From NCBI GenBank assembly GCA_965277075.1, contig OZ255707.1, forward strand, positions 1,674,001 to 1,738,000: a stretch of 64,000 nt of DNA, in the 5' to 3' direction. Shown here one piece after another: positions 26,849 to 35,309 of the stretch. This DNA is from Lustribacter sp965277075. GTDB lineage: Bacteria > Vulcanimicrobiota > Vulcanimicrobiia > Vulcanimicrobiales > Vulcanimicrobiaceae. The position numbers and the translations under genes are program-made. How positions within the stretch are numbered: position 1 is the stretch's first letter; every line of letters begins with the position of its first letter. Under the pieces are notes generated by a model that saw only the letters and a program-made list of their open reading frames with translations, was not told the DNA's origin and did no database searches.

Positions 26849-28852
26849 CTAAATCGAGCCCTTGCGGCGCACGGCGAGTACCACGCGTGCGTGGCTGCCG
26901 CCGCCGAAACGCGGCACTACGCTGACATCGCGCGAGAGCATCGTCGCAATGTAGAGCCCGCGGCCCGATTCTGCCATACTGTCTTTCGGCAGCCGCGCGT
27001 AATACGTGAACCCCGGTCCGTGATCGAGGACGTGCAGCACGGGCGGCCCATCGCTCAAATCGAGCGCGACCTCGACCCCGTGGCCCGCGGTGTGACGAAC
27101 GACGTTGCCGAGCAACTCGCCGAACACGACTTCGGCGTCGCCAGCCTCGCTTTCGCTCGCGCCCGAGGCACGCAGAATAGCGCCGATTTCATGCCGGATG
27201 CTGGTTGCCGTGACGGCGTCTTCGGAATCGAGCGACCACCGCGAGATCCGTTCGAAATCCGGCACGAGCCGGACCGTCAGAATGGCGACGTCGTCGGTCG
27301 CTTCGTCGAGGACGGCGCGAAAGATCGCGTCGGCCGGCCTCGCGGCGTTGAAGACGTCGTTGCGCGCAAGCGCCTCGCGCAGACGGCGCTCGCCCTCGAG
27401 CACGTCACGCGTCGCTTCCGTTAGTCCATCCGTGTAGAGGACGAGCAGCGAGCACGGCGGCAATACGATCGTGACGTTCGAGGCCGCCGCGGCATCGTTG
27501 CGCAGTCCTAACGGCAAATCCGTCGCAGCAAGTTCGACGACGGCGCCGTCGGTGAGCCGAAGCAGCGGCGGCGGATGACCGGCCGAGGCGTAGGTCAGCG
27601 TATAGGTGAGCGGATCGAGGATACCGAGGAACGTCGTCACGATGCGATCCGGTTGCTCGGAGCGCAGCGCGCGGTCGGCCGCGTCGAGCACGGCTGCCGG
27701 CTCCGGAAAGACTTGCGCCGCACCGCGAATCGCTTGACGCGTCGCGACCATCGTCACGGCGGCGGCGAGTCCGCTCCCGATCACGTCGCCGACCGAAAGA
27801 ACGACGCGGCCGTCGGAGAGGCGAAACGCATCGTACCAATCGCCGCCGACGAGCGCGTTTTCACCGGCGGCTTCATAGATCGCGTCGAACGCCAGGCCCG
27901 GCAGCTCGGGTAACAGCTGCGGAAGCGCCGCGTTTTGAAACGCGAGCGACGCTTGATGCTCGCGATTGAATTCGCGTTCGAGCCGCTCGCGCAGCGCGAT
28001 TTCCGCGATGCGCCGGTCGTGCACGTCGGTCGCGCTACCCGCCCAGCGCACGATCGTCCCATCGTTCGATCGCATCGGAACGGCACGCAGCAGGTGCCAG
28101 CGATACGAGGCGTCGGTCGTGCCGTACGGCTTGATACGTATCTCCACCTCGTAGGCTTCGCCGACACCGAACGCCTGAGCGAGAATTTTGAGCGTGAGCG
28201 AGAGCTCGTCGGGAGGCACGACCGCCGCCCAGCCTTCGATCGTCGTCGCAATGTCGGCGGGCAGCCGCGTGTACTCGTACCAGCGGCGGTTGGCCCACTC
28301 GACCGAACCGTCGGGTGCGTGCGTGTACATGATGTTCGCGATGCTGTCCGCCATCGCTCGGAATTCGCTTTCGCGTGCGACGGCGATCGTCGTCTCGACG
28401 TTCGTGCAAAGGACACCACCGGCTTCACCCGCTTCGCCGATACGGCTGTAACAAAACGTGAAGTGAACCGCTTCTTCGTAACCGTTGCGGGTGAGAACAA
28501 ACGGCATGTTCTCGGCCCAGACCGGCTCGTTCGTCTCAAGCGTTCCGTGCAGCAGCGGTCCGACCGTGTCCCACACTTCCGGCCAGCATTCGCGCGCCGT
28601 CTGCCCGAGCGCGGCCGGATGACGTGCGCCGACGATGGGGATGTAGGCGTCGTTATAGAGCTGCACGAGATCTTCACCCCAGAACAGCATCATCGGGAAG
28701 CGCGAATTGAGGATGACGTCCGCCATGACGCGCAGTGTGGTCGGCCAGGTCGCGCGCGCGCCGATCGACGTCCGTTCCCAGTCGAACGCGTCAATACGGG
28801 CGCCCATATCGTCAAGTACGATCGACACTACGCGCCGCGCTTCGACGTGCAT
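26849..28852 (-). CDS. PAS/GAF sensor with SpoIIE-type PP2C phosphatase and HATPase domains
   Basis: 667-residue cytosolic partner-switching regulator. An N-terminal GAF/PAS-like region (about 15-150) is followed by a PAS domain (about 165-290; 'ANIMYTHAPDGSVEWANRRW'). The SpoIIE/RsbU PP2C domain spans about 320-530 ('LVGGDWYDAFRL', 'SVGDVIGSGLAAA', 'LYTDGLTEA'). An RsbW-like HATPase domain is at 545-665 ('FGELLGNVVRHTAG', 'DHGPGF', 'SGRGLYIATML'). Such fusions control anti-sigma-factor antagonists. It starts 13 bases after the ABC ATPase of the aromatic operon, so it may be co-transcribed with it. Confidence 0.9.
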   Translation of the reverse strand: MHVEARRVVSIVLDDMGARIDAFDWERTSIGARATWPTTLRVMADVILNSRFPMMLFWGEDLVQLYNDAYIPIVGARHPAALGQTARECWPEVWDTVGPLLHGTLETNEPVWAENMPFVLTRNGYEEAVHFTFCYSRIGEAGEAGGVLCTNVETTIAVARESEFRAMADSIANIMYTHAPDGSVEWANRRWYEYTRLPADIATTIEGWAAVVPPDELSLTLKILAQAFGVGEAYEVEIRIKPYGTTDASYRWHLLRAVPMRSNDGTIVRWAGSATDVHDRRIAEIALRERLEREFNREHQASLAFQNAALPQLLPELPGLAFDAIYEAAGENALVGGDWYDAFRLSDGRVVLSVGDVIGSGLAAAVTMVATRQAIRGAAQVFPEPAAVLDAADRALRSEQPDRIVTTFLGILDPLTYTLTYASAGHPPPLLRLTDGAVVELAATDLPLGLRNDAAAASNVTIVLPPCSLLVLYTDGLTEATRDVLEGERRLREALARNDVFNAARPADAIFRAVLDEATDDVAILTVRLVPDFERISRWSLDSEDAVTATSIRHEIGAILRASGASESEAGDAEVVFGELLGNVVRHTAGHGVEVALDLSDGPPVLHVLDHGPGFTYYARLPKDSMAESGRGLYIATMLSRDVSVVPRFGGGSHARVVLAVRRKGSI

Positions 28853-28864
28853 GGCTCGATATCT

Positions 28865-29694
<830 letters not shown>

Positions 29695-29698
<4 letters not shown>

Positions 29699-30723
29699 CG
29701 CCTGGGATCGTCGGCGGTGCGGTCGATCCCCGCCGTCTTCAAAACGCGGTCCACATAGCTCGTGTCGATCCATGCCGACGGCTGGACCAATTTCAGATCC
29801 TTGAAGTCGGGGCCGCGATAGAGCGCGGCCGTCGTGAACTTCAACGCATCGAGGTTGAGCCCGCCGTTGACGCTCCACGTATTCCGATAGGCTGCCGCAA
29901 GCGCTTCGATGCTGCTGCGTTTTACGTCGGGACGCGCGGCAGCCATCGCATTGACCCAGAGCACCGGCGTCTTCGCAAAATCGCGGGAGGCGACGATCAG
30001 CGCCTGCACGACGGCCGCGACTTCCCGGGAACGCGTCTTCCCGACCGTATCGGTGACGACGTTGATCTTCGTGATGAACGGCGCGCTCTTGAAAAAGTCG
30101 TCGTGGTCGACGAGGACGGCGATGCTGCTCTTGTCGGCGACCGTGTCGAGAATGCCGACGGAGACCGCCGTTGCATCGATTTGTCCGGCCAGCAGCGACT
30201 GTAGCCGGACCGGCGGTTGACCGACGGCGAGATACTGCAGCTTGTCGACATCGGCACCGAGTTTCGTCAAAACGATTCGGCTCGTTTCGTAATCGACGCT
30301 GCCGATCCGCGCAACGCCGAACGTCTTGCCTTCCAGCCCCTTCGGCGACGCGATGCCCTTTTTCGCAACGATGACGAACGGAAGCGACTTGTCCGGTGAG
30401 ACGACGCCGCGAATCTCCATCTGCTCGCGTCCGAGCAGCTGGAGCGCGACGTCGGTACTCACGTTGGCCATATCGCCTTGGCCCGACCGCAGCGCGGCGA
30501 CCGCCGACGGCGTCTGCTGTACTTTCACCAGTTCGACGTCGACGCCGGCGCGTTTGAAGTATCCCAGCGACTGCGCAAACCACGCGACCGAATTCGGCAC
30601 CAGCGGCACTTCGGTTTCGGTCACAATCATGCGAAACGGATCCGTGGCGAGCGCCGGTGCGCGCAGCGCCAGCGTTGCGGCGCCGACAACGCCGCCGGAT
30701 ATAAACCCTTTGCGATCCATCAT
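29695..30723 (-). CDS. ABC importer substrate-binding protein (NMT1/SsuA-like)
   Basis: 342 residues with an N-terminal signal whose 'DRKGFISGG' resembles a weak Tat motif (Arg-Lys rather than Arg-Arg), followed by a hydrophobic Ala stretch. The mature part fits NMT1/THI5-like binding proteins: 'VAWFAQSLGYFKRAGVDVEL', 'AALRSGQGDMANVSTDVALQ', 'GLEGKTFGVARIGS'. It lies between the LigB-like and ATPase genes, overlapping the latter by four bases. The ligand is inferred, from context only, to be an aromatic acid or its precursor. Confidence 0.88.
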
Positions 30724-30726
30724 GTG

Positions 30727-31557
30727 CTACATACTCCAGAACGCGATCGGAGCGGTACCGACGCCCTTGACGGGCTTGTGCTTGATGAACGTCGGACGGC
30801 GATCCTCGACGACGCCCAGTGCCGCAACATAGTTCAAGAACTCGACCGTGGAATTGCCGGCCTCGATCAGCCGTGGGACGGTACATTTCTCGAGGATTTC
30901 CGTTCGCGCGCCGTTACGCATCAATTCGAGCAGCCACCGCGCGAAGTCGGCGTCGAGCTTGCCCATCTTCGGTCCGCCGACTTCGACGGTGAGATTGAAC
31001 GAAGCAACGATCGCGACCCGTTCGTTTCCCGGCCACGCCGCGATGGCGCGCTTGAGGTATTCGCCCAGCGCGTACCAGCGCCGATTGTTCGCGATCGGAT
31101 AGCCGAACGCGTTGGTCACGATCGGGACGATCGGCAGGTCCGCTGCCGGCCGCATGAACGAGAGCGGCACGGTGAACGCGTGGTCGATGTGGACGTCGCG
31201 GGTCTGCGAGAACGGCATCCCCGCGTCAATGCCGTCGCGCAGCAGAAACGTCGCGAGTTCCTGATGGATGGAGGTACGGTATGACGGCAACGACATAATC
31301 TCGGCTTCGTACCAATACGGCCCGTGCGCGATCGCGCCGACGCCGACCGCAAACGTCGGCAGATTATCGAAAAAGAAGCTGTCGAAATGATCGTTGGCGA
31401 TCGTCACGAGACAGTCGGGCTTCGAGTCAGCCAACATGCCGCGAACGTCCGCGAAGGTGGCGTAGAGCTCGTTCATATCCTCAGGCGCCGCCTGATCGCG
31501 GTTCCAAAAAATGCGCGGATTATGGGTCGAGGCAACCACCGATACGATCTCCGCCAT
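30727..31557 (-). CDS. LigB-like class III extradiol dioxygenase subunit
   Basis: 276 residues of the LigB superfamily, non-haem iron ring-cleavage enzymes. Candidate iron ligands are H12 in 'ASTHNPR', H57 in 'NDHFDSFFFDNLPTFAVGVG', and a late Glu in 'TVEFLNYVAALG'. 'VDHAFTVPLSFM' gives the first acid/base His. The block usually ending in a conserved His (SGGLSH) instead reads 'ASFNLTVEVGG', so the second active-site His appears missing. ATG 31557 is chosen for GGAGA just upstream. It lies between permease and binding-protein genes in a five-gene operon with a LigA-like partner. Confidence 0.85.
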   Translation of the reverse strand: MAEIVSVVASTHNPRIFWNRDQAAPEDMNELYATFADVRGMLADSKPDCLVTIANDHFDSFFFDNLPTFAVGVGAIAHGPYWYEAEIMSLPSYRTSIHQELATFLLRDGIDAGMPFSQTRDVHIDHAFTVPLSFMRPAADLPIVPIVTNAFGYPIANNRRWYALGEYLKRAIAAWPGNERVAIVASFNLTVEVGGPKMGKLDADFARWLLELMRNGARTEILEKCTVPRLIEAGNSTVEFLNYVAALGVVEDRRPTFIKHKPVKGVGTAPIAFWSM

Positions 31558-31570
31558 GATCTTCTCCGAA

Positions 31571-32392
31571 TCAGGAACGGTCGACATAGCGCCAACGGGC
31601 GACGTTGCGTTCCAGCAGTTTGAGCGACTGCATCACCGCGAGGCCGATCGCTCCGAGAACGAAGACGACGACGAAATACGGCGCCATCCGAAAGCTGTTG
31701 CCGTAGATTGAGAGCAGTCCGCCGAGACCCTTCACCGCCGTGTAGAGTTCGGCGACGACCGTGTTGATCAGGGCGAGCGACGCGCCGACGCGCAGTCCGG
31801 CCGTGATGTACGGCAGCGACGCCGGCAACATGATCTTGCGGAAGATTTGGGTGTCGCTCGCACCGGCGGAACGTGCCATTTCGACGAGCTCACCATCGCA
31901 ATTCAAGACACCCGTGTACGTGTTGATCAGGATCGGCAGTGCGGCGCCCAAGAAAACGATCACGATCTTGGCCTGGAAGCCCAGGCCGAGAAAGACGATG
32001 ATCAACGGGATGAACGAAACACGCGGCATCGCGCTGAGCGCATCGACGTACGGCTCGAACGCTGCCCCGAGCACCCGGACGCCGCCCATCACCAACCCGA
32101 GCGGGATCGCGATCGCCGCCGCGACCACGAAGCCGCTGAGGAACACGACAACCGTGTCGAGCGTCGCGCTCGGCAGCGTCCCGTCGGCGAGAATCTGCGC
32201 GGCAGCCGCGACGGTTGCCGGCGGCGTCGGGATGAAATTCTTGCCGGCGACGAGCGCGATGAGCCACCAGCCGGCGACCAAAAGAACGAAGATGAGAAGT
32301 CGCCATGCACTGATGTTGGTGCGGCTAACCCGGAGACCGATGCGCGGACGGCGCCCAGCGACGGCGCCGTCCCGTTTCACGATTGCCGCCAT
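31571..32392 (-). CDS. ABC importer permease, SsuC/TauC type
   Basis: 273 residues, six predicted membrane helices (BPD_transp_1 fold). The cytoplasmic coupling loop 'EMARSAGASDTQIFRKIMLP' matches the EAA motif of this class, followed by 'ASLPYITAGLRVGASLALI'. A basic N-terminus (residues 1-28) precedes the first helix. It is the membrane part of the importer whose binding protein and ATPase lie downstream, separated from them by the LigB-like gene. Confidence 0.92.
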   Translation of the reverse strand: MAAIVKRDGAVAGRRPRIGLRVSRTNISAWRLLIFVLLVAGWWLIALVAGKNFIPTPPATVAAAAQILADGTLPSATLDTVVVFLSGFVVAAAIAIPLGLVMGGVRVLGAAFEPYVDALSAMPRVSFIPLIIVFLGLGFQAKIVIVFLGAALPILINTYTGVLNCDGELVEMARSAGASDTQIFRKIMLPASLPYITAGLRVGASLALINTVVAELYTAVKGLGGLLSIYGNSFRMAPYFVVVFVLGAIGLAVMQSLKLLERNVARWRYVDRS

Positions 32393-32401
32393 CGCGATCC
32401 G

Positions 32402-32707
32402 TTATGTCGCTTCGACGGGCTCGCGATAGTAATCGTAATATCTGTTCGGAACGCCGGCGATGTTCGGGACCACATTTGCGAGGTACCACTCGCGCGGATT
32501 CAGCACCGCCGAGAGATGAAACAGGACGACCGGATGCACGTCAAGCGCCCATAGCCGCACGAAGTCACGCGCTTCCAATGCTGCGCGCTCGTCGGCAGCG
32601 AGCTCGAACGCGTCGAGCGCGCCGTACTCTCCCGCGCGAAACGCGGCCGTCCGTTCACGGTCCGTGTAGATGTGGTGGATGGCACGATTGAGCGCATACT
32701 CGGACAT
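32402..32707 (-). CDS. LigA-like small subunit of extradiol dioxygenase
   Basis: About 101 residues of the LigA superfamily: helical 'YALNRAIHHIYTDRERTAAF', 'FELAADERAALEARDFVRLW', then 'HPVVLFHLSAVL'. In protocatechuate 4,5-dioxygenase the LigA alpha chain caps the LigB active site. It is the first gene of the operon, with LigB two genes downstream, so the two probably form a hetero-oligomer. ATG 32707 is the first ATG matching the family start. Confidence 0.85.
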   Translation of the reverse strand: MSEYALNRAIHHIYTDRERTAAFRAGEYGALDAFELAADERAALEARDFVRLWALDVHPVVLFHLSAVLNPREWYLANVVPNIAGVPNRYYDYYREPVEAT

Positions 32708-32764
32708 CAGGATGAAATACCTTTGGAACCAAGTCGTCTGGTCTAGCGAGCATACCACAACTCG

Positions 32765-33700
32765 TCAATGGCTCGGCGGCGAGTTGCCGGTTGATCGGGT
32801 GCAGCGTAAACGCAATGCCTCATCCGATCGCTCGAGAATGCCCTCTCCTTCCAGCGCTCGCGCGACGGCCGGGATTGCGGTGAGGCGCTCGGCCGGGACG
32901 ACCGCTGCGAGCGATGCAACGAGGTCGTCGAGGCGCAGGGCTTCGCCGGGCGGGACGTCGCGCAACCGGTCGACGATACGGCCGCGCAAAAATCGCGTCG
33001 TCTGTTCGAACGGCAGTGCTTCCTGCGGACTCCGCTTCGCGAACCGGAGCGCCCGCGTCGCCAGGTCCGCACCGTCGATCGGCGCCGCGGCACAGCCCTC
33101 GCGCAGCGGACACAGCAGACATTTCGGCGCGCGCGCCGTGCAGAGCGTCGCGCCGACGTCCATCATCGCGCTGTTCCAATCGTGCGAACCGCCCGGCGGG
33201 ACGCTCGCACGGGCCAACGCATCGAGTTCGCGATCATTTGCGCGCGGCGGATACTCGACGCCGAGCATCGCGCGATGCACGATCCGGCGAAGATTCGTAT
33301 CGAGCGCGACGTCGTCGAGTTCGAACGCAAACGCGCGTAACGCCGACGCCGTATACGGCCCGATCCCCGGCAGAGCGAGCAACGCGTCGCGGTCGCTCGG
33401 CAGGACGCCGTCGTGCTCGCGCATGACGGTTTGTGCGAGCGCGTGGAGCCGCATCGCACGCGAGTTGTAGCCTAGCCCGCGCCAGCGGCGCACGACGTCG
33501 CCCGCCGTTGCCGCCGCGAGCGCCGCGACGTCCGGGAACGCGCGCAGAAACGCCGTGTAGAGCGGAATGACGCGATCGACTTGCGTTTGCTGCAGCATGA
33601 ATTCGCTCACGACGACGCGATACGGATCACGCGTCATGCGCCACGGCAAGTGGGTGCGGCCGTGCACGCGGTACCAGTCGAGCAGCGCAACGGAATTCAC
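32765..33700 (-). CDS. mutY: A/G-specific adenine glycosylase
   Basis: Removes adenine mispaired with 8-oxoguanine. 311 residues: 'SEFMLQQTQVDRVIP' with the catalytic Glu, helix-hairpin-helix 'LALPGIGPYTASAL', catalytic Asp in 'VALDTNLRRIVHR', and [4Fe-4S] cysteines C-x6-C-x2-C-x5-C in 'CTARAPKCLLCPLREGC'. The C-terminus is not the usual NUDIX-like recognition domain but a shorter winged-helix-like tail ('QTTRFLRGRIVDRLRD'), as in actinobacterial MutY. GTG 33700 overlaps the stop of the MocR gene. Confidence 0.93.
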   Translation of the reverse strand: MNSVALLDWYRVHGRTHLPWRMTRDPYRVVVSEFMLQQTQVDRVIPLYTAFLRAFPDVAALAAATAGDVVRRWRGLGYNSRAMRLHALAQTVMREHDGVLPSDRDALLALPGIGPYTASALRAFAFELDDVALDTNLRRIVHRAMLGVEYPPRANDRELDALARASVPPGGSHDWNSAMMDVGATLCTARAPKCLLCPLREGCAAAPIDGADLATRALRFAKRSPQEALPFEQTTRFLRGRIVDRLRDVPPGEALRLDDLVASLAAVVPAERLTAIPAVARALEGEGILERSDEALRLRCTRSTGNSPPSH

Positions 33701-35148
33701 AAAGCGAACAGCTTGCCGATACGCGCGATCCCGTCGGCGATCGCTTCGCGCGGCACCGGCGTGAGCGAGAGCCGGATGTTGTGGTCGCCGCCGGTCTGCG
33801 CGTAGAACGGCTCGCCGAAGAGAAACGACACGCCGCTGCGCTCGGCGTCGGCGAGCAGTGCGCGCGCGCGGAAGTCGCGTGGAATCGTGGCCCAAACGTA
33901 GTAGCCGTCGGCCCGCGGGTTCACGCGCAGCGTGGCCGGCCAATGCTCGGCGATCGCAACGTTCGCGATCGCACGGCGCGCCGCGAGTTCGTCGCGCAGC
34001 GCCGCGACGTGCGCGTCGTAGGCCGCGCGGACGTAGTCCTCGACGCCGGCTTGAATGTACATGCTCGTCGCCATATCGTACGACTGTTTGCGCAGCAAGA
34101 GGCGATCGTAGATCGTGCGCGGCGCGGTCATCCAACCCAGCCGCAGCGACGGTGCGATCGTCTTGGAAAAACTCGAGAGATAGATCACGTACTCGTTCCC
34201 GAGAGCGACCAGCGGCGTCGTCGTGCGCGGTGCGAGTTCTCCATATGGATCGTCCTCGACGATCGGCACGCCCCAGCGTCGCGCGAGCGCGACGAGCCGT
34301 TCGCGCCGCTCCGCGCCGAGCGTGACCCCGGTCGGATTGTGCAGCGACGGCATCGTATAGATAAAGCGTGGACGGCGGGTGCGCAGGATCGCCTCGATGT
34401 GGTCGACGCGTACGCCGTCGTCGTCAACCGGGACCGGGATCGCGCGCAAGCCGTGAATCTGGAAGATCTGCAGCGCGCCCGGATACGTCGGCGCCTCGAC
34501 GATGATCTCATCGCCCGGTTCGGCGAGCGATTGCGCAACGAGCGTGATGCCTTGCGTCGAGCCGGTCAGCATTAGAACGTCGCGCGCATCGATGCGGCAG
34601 CCGCGCGCGCGCATGCGCGCCGCGATCGCTTCTCGCAGCGGCGCATAGCCTTCACTATCACCGTACGTGAGCACGAAATTCACGTTCCCGCCGACACGCG
34701 CGAACGACGCCGCGAGATCGGCGAGCGGTGAGGGTTCGGCCGGCGGCACGCCCTGCACGAACGCGATCTGCTCGCCGTGTTCGGATGCCGCGAGCTCGCC
34801 GAGGACCGCGGGATATGCCCCGACACGCCAGGGCGGCAGCGTAACCCACCACGGGACGCCGGCGGCACGCTCCGGCTGGCCGGCCTTGAGTGCCGCAACG
34901 CGCGAACCCGAGCCGACGCGCTGGTCGATGAGCCCGTCGGCGGCCAGTTCGCGATAACTGTGCACGACCGTACTGCGGTTGACGCCCAACCGCTCTGCAA
35001 GGACCCGTTCCGGGGGAAGGCGCGTTCCCTCGGGAAGCGCACCGGTAAGAATCTGCTCGCGCAAACGGTCGTAGAGTTGGCGATAGATCGGGACGATGCT
35101 TTCGCGGTCGAGCGCAACCGCCGTCGGCGCCCAACCAGTTACGGTCAT
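33697..35148 (-). CDS. MocR/PdxR-family regulator (GntR HTH plus aminotransferase domain)
   Basis: 483 residues. The N-terminal GntR winged helix (about 15-85; 'LYDRLREQILTGALPEGTRL', 'VLAERLGVNRSTVVHSYREL') is fused to a fold-type I aminotransferase domain with the PLP Lys at about K329 ('SSFSKTIAPSLRLGW'). MocR proteins are PLP-sensing transcription factors, often acting on a divergent gene. Here the divergent gene is aceE, across about 160 bases with inverted repeats. No vitamin B6 gene (pdxS/T) is visible, so control of the pyruvate dehydrogenase operon or itself is plausible. Confidence 0.92.
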   Translation of the reverse strand: MTVTGWAPTAVALDRESIVPIYRQLYDRLREQILTGALPEGTRLPPERVLAERLGVNRSTVVHSYRELAADGLIDQRVGSGSRVAALKAGQPERAAGVPWWVTLPPWRVGAYPAVLGELAASEHGEQIAFVQGVPPAEPSPLADLAASFARVGGNVNFVLTYGDSEGYAPLREAIAARMRARGCRIDARDVLMLTGSTQGITLVAQSLAEPGDEIIVEAPTYPGALQIFQIHGLRAIPVPVDDDGVRVDHIEAILRTRRPRFIYTMPSLHNPTGVTLGAERRERLVALARRWGVPIVEDDPYGELAPRTTTPLVALGNEYVIYLSSFSKTIAPSLRLGWMTAPRTIYDRLLLRKQSYDMATSMYIQAGVEDYVRAAYDAHVAALRDELAARRAIANVAIAEHWPATLRVNPRADGYYVWATIPRDFRARALLADAERSGVSFLFGEPFYAQTGGDHNIRLSLTPVPREAIADGIARIGKLFAL

Positions 35149-35154
35149 GAGCGG

Positions 35155-35218
35155 TCCAATTTGGCTATTTGACCATCCAATCCTACGATCAGACGTCTGG
35201 TCGACGCAAATTGGATGG
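35155..35218. promoter_or_regulatory. nested inverted repeats between mocR and aceE (candidate operators)
   Basis: TCCAATTTG (35155-35163) is the exact inverse of CAAATTGGA (35207-35215), and CCATCCAA (35173-35180) of TTGGATGG (35211-35218), so the TCCAAT word occurs three times. A separate palindrome GATCAGACGTCTGGTC (35187-35202, one mismatched pair) sits between them. The cluster begins seven bases upstream of the mocR start and about 90 bases before aceE. I see no confident -35/-10 pair. Confidence 0.5.
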
Positions 35219-35309
35219 GGGAAAGCCCACCTTGGACGGCGGAGTGCTTGACCGAAAACGATATTGTAGATCGAACTGCCTTCCGGCTATATCAAAAAGA
35301 GATACCGTT

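Noticed and set aside
29699..30886. Upstream 5' part of a long minus-strand frame that continues into the ABC ATPase
   Set aside because: It is Arg-rich, lies entirely over the substrate-binding protein gene, and the ATPase domain begins exactly at the GTG overlapping that gene's stop.
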